A DNA stretch of 64,000 bases. It comes from Lomentospora prolificans (Eukaryota; Ascomycota; Sordariomycetes; Microascales; Microascaceae). The position numbers and the translations under genes were made by a program. Of this stretch, positions 1 to 14,073 are shown piece by piece. The notes under the pieces were generated by a model. It saw nothing but the letters and a program-made list of their open reading frames with translations, did no database searches and was not told the DNA's origin. The stretch is from assembly GCA_029532625.1 (NCBI GenBank), contig JARFXM010000011.1, positions 4,167,501 to 4,231,500 on the forward strand, written 5' to 3'. Numbering within the stretch: the first letter of the stretch is position 1; each line of letters opens with the position of its first letter.

Positions 1-3000
1 TACCAACAGTTTTTTTGAGCCTTTGACATTAATCGAGAAGCGAGATATATCTCTAGATATATCTATTGCGGCAGGAAAAAACATCCCAGTGCCAACTTCG
101 ACGGGTCACCGTAGAGCTTCCCCTAGGAAACGAGTTGGTTTCATTGACCCAATTAGTAGCCGATAGAATGGCCCGGTTAGTTCAGTTTAAGTTAATCCCA
201 CCCAAAAAGTTCGGTGGCTTCTGCGATACTCATTGCCATGCCTCCCACTACGAGGCCATATCCAACCTTTGTTCTTTCCCTGTGGGCTAATGGGGCGGGG
301 ACTCGGCGAACTCGATTCACACTTATCTTCTCCGAAGATGTCATTCCGAGATAGCGAGACCTGATACAACAATAGTACGGTAGAATGTCAAAATCGTCGG
401 TTCGGAAGGCAGCCAAGTCAGACCATAGGAGCCATTCGTTGGTGTTGCCCATCGTCAAAAGGGAAAAATTCTGCCTTAACCTCTTCACAGCCCATCGATG
501 AGTCAGGACCAAAGTGCGGGTTTCTTCCTCCAATTCTAGTGAAAGACCACACATGGCCCTTCCACGACTTTCCTGTATATACCGCAGTGCGTGCATTCCT
601 CTGCTCGGTATGGATACGGCAATACACCAGTAATTCGGGTCGCGCGGGAATTTCCGTGTGGTCCTTCAAACCTGGCTGGTACTGGCTAGTGTGTGGGCCA
701 TGGATGCACCGGTGTTCGGCACTACTGCATCCTAGATTTCCTGTACTTCCCAGTTAAGCCGACGGATGCTGGTATGAACCCTGGGCGCTAGACGTGGGGA
801 GGTCAAGTATCAACAAAAGAGTAGTTCCAGATTGAAGGGGAGGCCTAGACTCTCCTACGAAACAATCAAAAAAGAGGAACCTCGTTTTTTGACAGTAGGA
901 CCAGCTTAAAGGAACAATCGTACAAGTGGCAACCAAGAATAACAGGCAAGCAACCGCAACCGAAGATCCCTTTTTGAAGGCGCGCTCTCGATTCACATTC
1001 GGTCATGGAATTTTACGGTCAATAGATACTCCTGTGTGGTTGGATCAACCGCTGGCTTAGCTTTCCCCTAATCCGACCCTGTGCATGGCCCCGCCGGCCC
1101 CCCCCTCCCCCTCCCCCCAAAACCCAAAAAAAAAAAACACAAACAAAAGGAGAGGAGCATCAACCCTCTGAAATCGAAAGATTGAAATAGTCTCTCTTCG
1201 TCAACGCAGGAAAGACTTAGATGCATATTCTAGCAGCTATGTACCCAGTGTCGGCTTCCGTAGTCCACGAATTGCAAGATGATTTTCCATCAAGATGAGT
1301 TGGATGAGGGGTTTCGGGTGGCCGAGGATGACACTGCACCAGCGGCCTGCTCCTCCGTATCACCAGAATCGGAAGGCAGGGAGCCAAGAGAAGGGTATTT
1401 CGAAGGTGCAAAGTTCCCACCATCCAGTCCCAAAGTAAGAGAAGCATCATGCAGGGCGCTGACGTGCCTTTACGGACTTTGACAAGTCGATGGCAGTATT
1501 GATTCGTATCTGAATTCGAATCCTTGAGCCCACTACGAAATGTAATTGACGATTAGCAAGGGACTCAAAACAAAAAGCTGACCGAGACACTCACATTTTA
1601 CGGTTTAATGTCTCTCTTCACCGTCCGTTCCGTGATACACGCATTATCGGTTCCTCCTCCCTGTCCTTTGAAATGTTCCTTGCTACGTTCCTTGCGTGGT
1701 GGGCACCCCCTGTTGAACAGTATGGAGGTCATGGGTAGTTCCGAGGCATGCAAACCGCGAGCGCCTGAGTGGTTGCTACGGGCTTCGGGAGAGCACCCCA
1801 CTCGAAATCCCAGGACAAATTCCTCCAAAGCGGACAGGACAGCCAACTTCTTGCGCAGTCACTCAGGTACGTACAGTTACCAGTAGCGAAGGAATCCCGT
1901 GCGAATCCTGGCAGGCACTCTAGCCCGGCCACGTTGAAAATGGCGGGGGTCAGCCACGAGTCAGGCAATGAGGTCCAACAGTCGCTCCCATTCCCGTACG
2001 ACCTCTAGCTCGTCCCAACGACGAGTTCGGCGAAAGGAGTTGGTCAGAGTCAATGGACGCCTCGTGAAACCCACCACCACAGTGCAAAGTGTGCCCGTAA
2101 GCTTTGTCATTTCCATCCTCGACCCGGCTTCCAGTTTCCATCCCCAACTTTATAAGGGTACTGGAGCATGGCCTGGCCAGGCCCCAAGTGGACCCTGGAA
2201 AGGCAGACCGAAGGCCCATCGACGACTCAATCACGCCCGTCCGCGTGCAAGTTGAAACATTCCTTTTGTACTTGGACGGTTAATTTCCTATTCCTTTCTT
2301 GCTCGCCCAACCACGAGCCCTGTTAAGGCTCAGTTTTGCATTTCCCGTTCTCCGACTTTACTCCTCCACGATCCGCGGCGTCAACAAGCCCCCCACAAGC
2401 GTTGACGCAAGTGATTGGGTCAGGTACCTGGTCGAGGCACAACGCAGTCGTATCCATTGGCAGGCCCTCCAAATCGAGGTGTGGGGAGGGGGTGTCAGAA
2501 ACCGGGGGTTTGCCCAACACTCAACACTCAAAAACCGTCCCTATTCAATATTGATGTTGTCTGCGGATGCAGCACATCCTTCTAATAGGATCCATGCAAT
2601 AAGTGGTGAATGACAAGCAGGTCAGCAGATGCCAGAAGGATGAAAATCCAAAATGTAGCAGAGGACGTGAAGTAATGCTCGTGACAGTGACGGAAGCTAG
2701 CGCAGCTTTCAAGCTTTGTGTAAGGGCTCAGTCACCAGGATTTGTATCTGGAGTAAAGGCATGCTAGCGCCAAGCCCTACTGGTAAACGCTCCGACTGCC
2801 TCTAACAAAAAAACAACCACCAGGAAACTTGCTGTAAGGCCAATCTGAGGGTGGTTGGCAGGGGAGGACACTGGGCTGACCACAATGGTGGGATTGAGAG
2901 AAGGGTGGCCTGGCCAGGGCAACCTAGATTTCCTTGCAACAGCCTCTGGCCCACCATTTTCTGGCGACCAACAGGGGCAAGGCGGGCTGCTCTCAGTATG

Positions 3001-6000
3001 TGGACTGGACAGCACGGTTCCAAGACTCCGTCCCACTTTTATCGTGAGACCACCGAGACCCCCCACAATGGGCCAGCACCCTGAGGAGGCGAGCTGGGTC
3101 TTTGTTCGGTGTGTGGAACTGGACGCGTCTCGTTTCGCCCTTCAACGCTGGCTAGGCGGAACAGTATGCTCCGCGACGAGAGTCCGGCTTGCTTTGGTCC
3201 GGCTTGACGCCGGGTCCCCTAGGTCAAACTGCGCGTCAGATCTGGCAGAAGGACGAGGCTTGTCCTTGGCATGATGAGCATAGGGGGTGGGGAGCACAAG
3301 TTGAGATGAAATTTAACCTGATCGCCGTCGTTTCTGGGAAACGAGCACTCGTTTTGCCGTGCGACGCGCTGATCTGAGGATCCATATGAGCTGGAGCGTC
3401 CTTTGGCGGTGAATCACCTCTGTCGCTTCCTACTCAATCCGTGGCGATGAAACGCTGTTCCAATTGGCATTTGAACCTGGAAGTCGCTTTTCGCCTCCTG
3501 CTTTAGTCCATAGCTAGGAGAAGGCCAGTATGGCACTGGGGAACAAAGCATCTAACTTCAAACCTTGTGAGGTTGTTGCCCACCTTCCCTAGCTACGAAA
3601 TAGCCCTCAGTCAAGACCTCCTAACATGCAAGTCAAGGAACCGAGAAAGCTCTTTCCATCCGAGTTGCGACAGCAAAGCGGTGACTCCGGAGTATGGGAG
3701 TCAAGAAAAGGAGCGATGTGGAGGGGCCGTGGATAATTCTTGTCCTCATCTTGATGGATTCTGGATCCCTCAGCTCGTGGCCTGTGTCGTGGCTCCAAGC
3801 CTGTACGTACCATGCAGTAAATATACAGTGCATTGCAGAAGAAGCACAGAAGTTGCCGCGGACCCGTCTTGCAGCTAAGGGAAAAGCAGCTGGGATGGCA
3901 GAAGCCCTAGAGCTAAAAGAGCGCAGTCGAAAGAACCCTGAGAGCATCACCGGGTCTCGCTGCAAGGTGTCATCCTCCACGGACATATTGACCTGATCTT
4001 GCATCTCAGATCAAGTCGCGAAAGCGGGCTTGGGGACGGAAACCTTCAAGCCACGCTCTTTCTGACATGGATGGCTTTCAGCTCATTGCAGCCTAGTAAA
4101 AGGGCATAGCACCGACAGGGCCAGCATGGGGAAGGTTGAGACGCAGTGCTACTGTGCACCACAGTGACGCATTTCAGCTGGGAGTGGCGCAAGGGGCGGC
4201 TTAAGGCCGTCCTTCATAGTGAACTGGGAGAGCGGCTTTGACTAGCAAAGGGAGTCCTTCAGAGGTATCCTTGCTTACACCTCGCCTCAGCCTCTTCCAT
4301 CTTGTTTCAAACGCCCCGACGGAGGTCGTTTCCTTTATTACTTGTTACTCCTCGCAGAGTCTCCAACCTGATGGAGCAAAGCATTACCAAATTCCAAGAT
4401 GATAGTAGTAGTGGCTATTTTGCGGATGCTCATTATTTCGAGCTGTGTCTAAATGTACCTTGTCACTCTCTCGACATTGATCCCTCCGAATTCTCTACCC
4501 ATTTGTGCTATAGGATAAATTGATCGAGGCCAACGTGACGAGTGCTCGAGGGAACCGTTTCTCGGTTATGCTCATGATTTGTTGGTAGGACCCATTCCAC
4601 CGGCTCTAGCCACTCCGCACAAAGACGAAAATAGAGCTTGTTACGGGATAGAAGGGGCAGAAAAGCAAGGTTGTGCCATGCAGTTTCATTTGTACCTGTA
4701 CTTCAGGTGGATTGGAGCTTCAGGTGACGGGAAGTTGAGCGCTTCCATCGCGGGCGTCGCCCGGGACCTCAGCCCCTACCTGGTCCCTCTAATTGTATAA
4801 AACTATGCTTGCTAGAAAAGAATGGCCAGGAAGCCAACTGGCCGGAGCGCAAGGGTCGCCCATTATAAGATATCGTCCGGCGTGCTCTCCTACCTCTCTT
4901 AGATTGTCTTGTTTCACTGTGGCCGACTAGGGATAGCCTGGCCGGCGTTGAGAACGGCGGTTCCCAATGGCATGCTGTATGGTAGTGCTATATTAATTCT
5001 GCAACGCAACACTGGGGACGAACTCCGGCTTGAGGTCGAGCCCCGCATCTCGTACAAGAAGAAGTACACGATTTCACCTCACCCGAAACAGTGTGCCCGC
5101 TGTCAAATTCTGCCACAAGCCATCCTCCTCCATTCTCAAGCAGAAGGTCCTTACTCTGGGGCACCGGCAGGCCCGATTAATTACCCAGCCAGCTTCAGTC
5201 TTGATCGATTCAGAAGTTCTTTCTGAGCCGGCTGATTGGAGCACTTTTTTATTGACGCTTACGTCAGAAAGCTGGCTGAAAACAACGGCCAGCATTCCCT
5301 CCCAGTGACGTTGGAAGCAAGCCCTGAAATTAAAACAGCCAAACTTCAGCTGAACAGAAGTGCAACAAAAAGTTAAATGTTCGAACAGATGAATGCCATG
5401 GTTTGTCCTTCATGTGTCCATGCCCTTGCCATAGCGGCTCTGGTTGATTTGGTGTAGTTGTGACCAACTGTCATGAGGCATTGTGATGTCACGAATGCTC
5501 AATGTGCTCACAGTGTAACCGCCAAGGCAAGGGGATCATTGCCCGGTCTATTCTTGGAGTCTTGCATGCACCACCCACAAAGAGGCCACTCTATGTGAAA
5601 GGTTTACAACTACTCGGATCGTATTGTTCGGTGATTCCCACCATGAGCCCTCCAGAACTCATCCGGACCTCAGCCACTGGTCTTTTCCACCGAGTCAGGT
5701 CAGTCCGACCTCGTGCGCTCGCGGGGGTGATAGGGTGAGCTAAGTAAGTTGTGAGATTCCACCGAAAACAATTCCAACCGGTGACTTTTTTTCTTTCCAG
5801 TTAACGCTTCAGTGATTTCTGTATTTTCGGTCTGCTATTATCCCGCTAGTTGAGCTCGTGGTTTAGCTTCGTTATGATAGTTATGGACAAAGCTGTTCGA
5901 CAGCACTCAGGACGGCCTAGCCTCTCCCGAGAACGGCGCCAAGGTTGTCCATGCTCTGGAAGAGGTATATCCCGCGTGCTTCCATGCCTCTCCGCACGAC

Positions 6001-9000
6001 AGTTGTATTTTACGATTGTAACGCTGGCTCCATACGGCCCTTACACCCCCGGGCTTGCCACGGCTACAATAGGCGGAGGAGGAAGCAGTGATTTATCATA
6101 CATGTACTGACTTTGCCATGAAAGCCCGATTTTGTCCTTGCAACCCGAGAGAAAAGATTACATTATCCATAGGAGGCGTTGGGGCCGGAGAAGAATACGT
6201 TAGACCCCCAACCTCACCATCTGACCTGAATTTTTCTTGAAATGTCGACCCAAGCAAGGGCCCGCTGCGTGCAGAAAATCAGCTCCTGGGGAACTTTCAA
6301 TTCTTTTGAGAAATGGACGCCCGTAAGAATGCTATACTTCGCACACGGAGTACAAGTCAAACAGGATGTAACTGTTGCAAAACTCACCCCCCCCCCCCCC
6401 TCTTTCAATGCTCATCCAGGCCTCTCTCGCGGAACCAGGAAGCCTCGAATAAGACTGAAGAACTTTTTGGACACGAAAGACGAAGCAGCAGAAACAAATT
6501 CAGAGTATTCGTTACTCGTCGATGCGCTCTAATTGTAAATCAAAAAGGAAGGAGAGAGAAAGAGGATAAAAAGGAGATTAATTGTGCCACGCAATACATG
6601 TATTATCGTCCACTTTTCCTCGGCCCCCGGCTCCGGCCCCCGCCCCCTACGACGACCACCATACACGCCCAGCGCGACGCATTCCCGCTGGCTTATCCCA
6701 CTCTTCAGTGATGCCGGCTTACTTTCTTATTTATTTTTTTCTCCTTGACTAGTTGGGTGTTCGTCTTCTTTACCGGATGGAGACGAGTTCCGAATGAGTG
6801 CTTGAAGAAGAGTCTGCAGCTGCACCTCCTCTAGTCATCTCGGGTGGCATCCAATGGAAGTACCCGGAAGATGGGCAAATAAAATAGCTATGGAACAGCC
6901 TTAGAGGAAGCATTTTGTCTAATGTCGCTTTGCTGTGCTGAGATTTGGGGCTCCCTGTTGGACTTTTCCCAATATGCTGAGAGCAAAATCTTCGGGCAGT
7001 CCGCCAAATTGGAAGCTGACTGGAGTGAGGAAACGGAATGTTTCGTTGGCGAACCCGGGTTTCAGTCGTTCCTGTGTGATGGAGCTGGCACTGAAAGCGG
7101 CCGAGATCGCGGACAGTGCCGGGGTTTTCAGGTGGTTGACACAGTTTTGATCGTCTTTCCCGTACCTTCATCCGAAGTTGGTTTGCTCAAGGCAGATTGG
7201 GACGAAAGTATTGATCGAAACTCTTTTCAAGGCAAGACACACTCGTATTCTTTCCATTAGTTTCGGAACTACCCACTAGGCGCCCAGCCAGCAATTCAGA
7301 AAGATCGGGCGATCATACCGCTTTATTTCACTTTCTTCTCAAGAGTTCAGCCGAACCATAAACATTCGCTTCGCTGTAGTACTTGAGAAGAGGCGGATGG
7401 CTTCTCATCCCCAAAGCTCACGCTAACCGATTAGAGAATATGTCGAATGTAGTGGTATACAGGCCGATGCCCCTACGGCTTCTATTAGGGTGGCAAGACA
7501 ACCAGGCGGAAACTTGAATGCCAGCAGTGCGGGGTGAGTGGGCAGGCCCTGAACCTGGGATGGGAATTCCGCTCCAGGAACCGGCACCCGCCGAGAAGGA
7601 CGAGAGGGATGGACAATCAGGTTGAGTCTACCACTGCTACCCTAATAGGCTTGAGAATGGTAGCGTCTCTGTTGATCACTTTTTATCCGGCATCGCTCTA
7701 ACGTCCAATCCAATTAGTTAGGCGAGGAATTGAAGAGAACCCGAATGGTGTGGATGTTCCGAGGCTGGTGGCTACTGCAATGGGTGCGCTCGCATGCATT
7801 AAGATCTTCTAAATTGCGGGTAGATTGACCTTTTCTTCGTTCGCCGGAGTGTCGCACCGGACGGAGCTCAGAAAAGGTAGTCAACCTAGTCTCCAAGATT
7901 GAGAGGGGTGATTAACAGAATGAAACAGTCTCCATCTTGGGTTACAAATGTTTCAGCACAGAAATGGATTCTCGTGATGTACGCTCTCGTCGCCTACGAA
8001 CCCAGGTATCTTCGCCAGGCTATACCACTGATCTTCGACAATGCCTCCCGACACGGGGGGACTTGCTAGACGATGTTCCTAGGAATTCTCGCCACCGATT
8101 AGATGCCGAATGGCGTCTTCACCCGGTACAAGGTGAGATGCGAGTTCGATCTGAAGCGCAGACTATGCCTTGTTTTGAATGACACTCGAGAACTCTCATA
8201 CGCTGCAATCTATGTTTAAAGCACGTGGTTTAAGGTAAAGGTTCCACGAAAATGGTGCAAAGCCCGTTCTCAGTTGTTTCGCCCAAGGCTACTGACTAGG
8301 TGCCCATCATGGTGCCTTGCTGCCGTTCTAAAAGTTAACCCTCCACTATTTTTGATATCACATCCTCGACCAAGCTATCGTAGAAAACCGGAACGCGCGC
8401 CCTTGTAGTTATATCCCTGGCCCTACGCTGATACATTCGTACACATCCGTCCCATCCCCATAAAGACATTACGGTGACGTAATCCCAGGTCGAATCGACT
8501 CCTCGCAAGTCGAGGGGCAAACCCCCATCTCTGTCGTAACCATGGTGGTTAACGCTCGCTTACTGAGTCTTGAATAGAAGAATGGCGCAATGTCCGAGAT
8601 AGAAGTAGAGGAAGTGCTTCGTCTCTGTGCACGAAGTCCGTTAGTGCCAACGACTCAGTTAGATGGACGTGCCTTGCTTCATCGGGAAACCATACCATGG
8701 GTCACAAAGCTGCCAAAGTTCCTTCCGACAATACAATGCCAGGTAGGGCCCTTGCGCTCATCGAACTGGATCTAAACGTTAGTACACGCGGCTTATGCTG
8801 TTATTCGAAGAGGGGCCTCCTTGCAGTTCGCTTGATTTGCTGAGCAATATCCTCGAAGAAAGTTAGCTTGTGCGCGACCAACAGCTATATGTGAGCGTAT
8901 GACGAACCTTCTCGATCGTAAACTTGGCCATAGCTTCCTGAGCTATCCCTCTAGGTTAGTGTCTCGATATCCGACTGTACAGTGCCATGGTCTGTATTAA

Positions 9001-9867
9001 CCTACCAACTTCAATCGCCTCCTGCTGCATATCCTCATTCTACAACATATCTCAGCAATCCACTTTATTCTTTATTTAGTGCCATTCTCTCTAACCATAT
9101 CAGCGGACTTAATCTGGGCTACTCAAGGAGCACATTAGCATCAGCTCGCTCGATAGGCTTCCGGAACCCTGAACCTACCTTCAAGCCTCTCTCTCGCCAT
9201 CGGAGACGCGGGGGTCTGTCGCTCGGCCATTTTGATATTTGCGGTTTGCTTCGGAGAAAGAGGAGTATGTCGTGGAATTCGTTAGGCGTTGCCTGCTCGT
9301 TTTGTTAATGAGAGTTTTCTCGCGGTGTGCCGTCGGCCCTCCCACGACCCCGATTTAGCCTAGGCAATGTAAACACGAGATGTCGGGCGACTAAAACCTA
9401 CAAGGCTGGTCTGGAGCCGGACGCACTTTGATTATGGTATAGGAATAAAAACGTTTGAGAAGTTAGATACCACTACAGCGTTTTGCGATTGGCGTCAATG
9501 CGAGCCTTCTTATCCGTATGGAAGAACGTTTGTCTTGAGAAGTGGAAGGTGCAAGATATGTAGAGAATGGTCTAGTCTGCAGCAAGAACGCAGCCCACCT
9601 CGCTCGCCCCTGTTTGCGAAGGCGCCGATGCTGTCGGCTCTCAGTTTCCCTGGTAATGGCAAGAGCTCGGGCAAGTGTGTAGTGATCACGTGGAGATAAC
9701 CGCAGATAAGCCGGCGCCTAGAGAAATTTTTGTTAAGAGTGGGCTAGAATTAATTTTTCTCAAGCATAAAAAACTCAGAGACGAGTCCACCGCCGCTTTT
9801 ACCTTCTTGTCTGGCAGGACCTTGATTCCTCCATGACTTGCTCTGCTTTACACCTTGGATCGCCACG
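1..9867. other. Gene-poor stretch with no recognisable gene
   Basis: No reading frame here exceeds about 140 codons. I could not link any of the short frames on either strand, across plausible introns, into a protein I recognise. Base composition looks balanced rather than AT-rich, so this does not look like heavily RIP-mutated repeat. Low-complexity runs are a C-rich then A-rich tract near 1097-1145 and a run of about 14 C near 6387-6401. I saw no tRNA-like A/B box pair and no reverse transcriptase or transposase motif. The last few hundred bases must hold the MRD1 promoter. It could contain long non-coding transcripts or a fast-evolving gene that only expression data would reveal. Confidence 0.5.
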
Positions 9868-12709
9868 ATGGCATCCTCGAGGATTTTCGTGAAAGGCCTG
9901 CCATCCACAATTACAGAGCAGGAATTCAGAAATCATTTCGGTGCGAATGGTCGCCAGATCACCGACGTTAGAATCATCCCCAACCGGCGCATTGGCTATG
10001 TTGGTTACAAAACCCCAGACGAAGCCGCCAGCGCGGTAAAATATTTCAATCGCACGTTTATTCGCATGAGTAAGCTAGCGGTAGAAATAGCGAGACCTGT
10101 ATGTTCTATCTTTTTTTCATCATCCTATGCGAGTATCTTTCACTAACGCTCAAATCTTGCAGATCGGTGATGCATCTCTGAAAAAGGGTACTCGTACTAT
10201 CGGAGTCCCAGCTGCTGCGCTTAATCCAAGCAAAGTAGATACCAAGCAACAAGATGACGCGCACTCCAAGAAGAGGAAGCGGGAAGTGGACGAGTCCGAC
10301 CCGATGCTTCGAGAGTTCATTCGGGTCATGCGACCAAGTAGTAAGAAAGCCACCGGAATAGATGTCGACATGGTGCCGGAAATAGATGTACCGACCCAGG
10401 TCCAATTCGATGCTGGGGAGAGTGACGATGAATACGAGGAGATACCATCAAAACAGCAACACCCGAAATCACAAGCTTTGGAAACTCCCCAGTCCAATAA
10501 ATCCTCAGCTCAACCCGTTCGGGCTACCGATGATACTAAAGACGATGCTGATATGCAAGAATTCGACGGACCACTGGAAGTGCCCGCAGAGCCTACCCAG
10601 CCGGCTACTTCCAAGGACGCCACTGATGATGAGTGGCTTCGTTCTCGTACGAATCGGCTACTCGATCTTCTCGATGACGATGAGCCCTTGCCGGCTCCTC
10701 AGCCGACTCAACAGACGGTAGAGCCAGTAGGGGAAGTTGACACCAATATAGCGGACGTGCAATATCAAAATTTGGTATCGTCCTCAGCAGAAATCGCTGG
10801 GGTTGAACAGCAAGTCTCGGCTGCCGAAGCCAGCGCGCAAGAAGGTGAAGATTTCAATCCGGATTTGGAAACGATACGGAAAACATCGAGGCTCTTTGTG
10901 CGGAATCTACCGTATTCGACAAGTGAAGATGATCTTCGGTACCATTTTGAAAAATTTGGAACTGTCGAAGAGGTAAGCTATTTTCTTCTCCCTTTTATTT
11001 CTAATTTAGCTTTCGGTTGTATATGATGAACCCCAAGATAGGGACATCTGACGCTACATGCGCTTGATGAGAAAACCTTGGGCGAGTGGAGTAGATGCCA
11101 CTCGAAGTCTGATATTTTTGGCCGTTTTTATCTTGGTCAATACAATATTTTCCTCATACTTTGGTATGTCACTCAGGACTAATTATGGAACTTTCTGCAG
11201 GTCCACCTCCCAGTTAACGTTTCAGGCCGAAGCAAGGGCTACGCACTCGTACTATTCGCTGATACGGACTCTGCTGTCAATGCATTCCAAGCCTCGGATG
11301 GCATCCCTTTCCAGGGGCGAATTCTTCATATTGTGCCAGCCGCAGCAAAACGAGACAATGGCCTTGACGAATTTGCAATTTCTAAATTGCCTCTCAAAAA
11401 GCAAAATCTCATCCGGAAGCGGGCTGAGGCTGCTTCGAACTCGTTCAACTGGAATTCGCTCTACATGAGCCAGGACGCTGTAAACGCCTCAATAGCGAAT
11501 CGGTTAGGGATTTCCAAAGCTGAATTGCTTGATCCCACATCCGCTGATGCTGGTGTCAAGCAGGCCATCGCTGAAACTACGGTCATTCAGGAGACAAAGG
11601 CCTATTTTGATGCCCATGGCGTAGACTTGAACGCCTTCAAATCAAATAAGCGTGGCGAGACCGCGATACTAGTCAAGAACTTTCCTTTTGGTACTACCGT
11701 TGAGGAACTAAGAAATATGTTTGAGGAGCACGGAACAGTGCTACAGGTGCTGATGCCCCCGAGTGGCACCATTGCCATCATCCAGTTCGCACAACCGGGG
11801 CATGCGAAGGCGGCGTTCGCAAAGTTGGCCTACAGACGTATCAGGGACTCTATACTTTTCCTCGAAAAGGCACCAAAGGACATCTTTTTGAATACACCCG
11901 CCGCCACCCCTGTTGAGAATTTGGTTCCAACGAAGGATACCCCAAGTGGCGGCCAGAAGCTGTCGGTAGCTGAGCTCTTAGAACGCGGGGACGAACAGGC
12001 AGTAGATGCTCCAACCACATCGCTCTATGTGCGTAACCTCAACTTTGCAACCACAACCGAGGAGTTGGCCAATGCTTTCAGTTCGCTCGACGGCTTTGTC
12101 TCTGCAAGGGTCAAGACGAAGACAGACTCCAAGAAGCCGGGGCAGATATTAAGCATGGGCTTCGGCTTTGTTGAATTCCGGACAAAGCCGCAGGCTATGG
12201 CAGCCATCAAGGCGATGGATGGAGCTGTACTGGCCGGTCACACTTTAGCTGTCAAAGCTTCTCACAGGGGGCTAGATGCTGCAGAAGAGCGGAGGCGCCA
12301 AGATGCCGCCAAAAAATTGGCGAACATGAGGACAAAGATCGTAATCAAGAATTTACCCTTCGAGGCGACCAAGAACGATGTCCGAGCACTATTCAGCACG
12401 CATGGAGAGCTCAGGGCGGTGCGAGTACCCAAGAAGTTCAACCACCAGTCACGAGGCTTTGCGTTTGCCGAGTTCGTTACACCGAGGGAGGCGGAGAATG
12501 CCGTGAGCGCCCTCAAGGATACCCATCTCCTGGGGCGGAAGCTCGTAATAGATTTTGCCGAAGCCGAGACGATCGATCCAGAAGAGGAGATTGCAAGGAT
12601 GCAGAAGAAGGTAGGGGGACAGGTGAACAAGGTAGCCATACAGCAGTTAGCGAATAGAGGGCGCACAAAGGTGAATATTGGAAATACGGAGGACGACATG
12701 GAGTTGTGA
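9868..12709 (+). CDS. MRD1: MRD1, multiple RNA-binding domain protein (18S rRNA processing)
   Basis: Three exons (9868-10098, 10163-10972, 11201-12709) give about 849 residues, close to the yeast Mrd1 length. Five RRMs are visible. RRM1 lies at the N-terminus (RIFVKGLPSTIT). RRM2 is split by intron 2 (RLFVRNLPYST, then RSKGYALVLF). RRM3 (ILVKNFPFGTT), RRM4 (SLYVRNLNFATT with MGFGFVEF) and RRM5 (KIVIKNLPFEAT with RGFAFAEF) follow. An acidic, Ser/Pro-rich linker separates RRM1 and RRM2. The start is chosen because ATG 9868 begins two residues before the RRM1 strand. Introns begin GTATGT and GTAAGC and end TTGCAG and CTGCAG. Mrd1 is a nucleolar factor of the small-subunit processome that binds pre-rRNA and is needed for 18S rRNA release; that role is family knowledge. 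The human counterpart is RBM19. Confidence 0.95.
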
Positions 12710-14073
12710 GCAAGGGGCGGGAAGGCAGGGTAGTCTAGATGTCTTGGCCCCCGTCAATCACACACATTTCTCCGTCCAAATGTAGCCAGCCACCTTTGTG
12801 ATATCGTTGCCTGATAAACGCCGGATTCGTTCTTGACTTCGATTCTTTCAACCAACGTCATTGGGGGCCATTGTGCGATCCACCCCCAACGCGAGGGTCG
12901 ACCTTTGCAATAAGATGTTTGTCAATAATCCCTATCCTAACAAGTTGGTCTATCTTCGTCTAACTTGTCAAGGCCGCCCCGCATCCCAAGACCCTTTCCA
13001 CATCCCTTCCATTGTTCCGCGAAATACAACCCTCAGAGTTGACTCGCCGCATGCGGAACATCCAATGATGTCTTTGAGCCCATGGACTACACGATTCTCG
13101 GCCAAGGTTGTCAGACCCGTTTACGTTCTTTTCTAATCTCTTTTGCGTTCCTGAGCCCCGTGCAGACGCGCTCGAGGGCTGTGGTAGGTCTATTTCTGTA
13201 GGGGGCGGAGGGGAAGTTATCCCTTGCTTCCAGACCGCCCGTCTACACGAAAAACCAGAAAGGGAATCAAAGATTACCTCCGGCCCTCTTCACACTATGA
13301 ACCGTGGCGCCTTTCGCTCTAGTCAAGGGATCTCGAGCCCTTCATGACAACGCTATTTTCTCCATGCTCCCCCCGAAAACGATCGACAATGAACGCCACG
13401 ATGCGCAACCCTAGCAGCTCGCATGGATTCTCTTCCTTGCGAGATCTTTGAGGCCTTGCCTACCCCTCTGCAGCACCACACACCCCTTTGGTCGGCGGGG
13501 AGGGGGTATCACCAACGAAGGGATGAAGTGAAGCAAGAGGAAAAGACGTCCGTTTGTGATGAGGTGGTTTACCTACGAAAGGTGTTCGATGATCCTACCC
13601 TGCATGTCTTTAGTAAATTATATTACATCTCCATGTTCCACCCACAGACAGATAACTTCCGGGTTACCAACTCTCTCATTCCTTCTTACCCTTGGTGTGG
13701 TGAACATCACCCAACATCCAACTTAATACTCCTCCTTCCCTGCGCAGTCCTACCCTCTCACTCCTTGCTGGGCGGCCCGCGCGCTTTTGCTTCCACTTCT
13801 GTCTATTGAATTCCTCCCGCGCAAATTTCCGCTTTCCCATTGAAGCATTCTCGCATTTCCTTTTCTCTATTCATCTGCTCCTCAATACGTTTGTCTCGGC
13901 AGGACACAATCACTAAGCTGTGGATGGCTGGAGTTTTGCACGCCTTCATTGGTGGCTTCTGACACGTTCTACTTTTTCCCTTTACACTTCTCGGTAGAAT
14001 ACAGTGGGTAGCATCATCCTTGGATTTACAACATTCCCGCTCAGATGCGCCTTCTGAGCCAGGTACCACTGCT
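12710..14073. promoter_or_regulatory. Intergenic: MRD1 3' end and 5' leader/promoter of the TEA factor
   Basis: No convincing gene is present. A 128-codon open frame at 13423-13809 has no recognisable similarity and sits in pyrimidine-rich sequence. The stretch most likely carries the MRD1 terminator and a long leader for the downstream regulator. Confidence 0.4.

Noticed and set aside
6770..7260. Overlapping frames of 112-133 codons on both strands
   Set aside because: Mutually overlapping, no known motif, no promoter or splice context.
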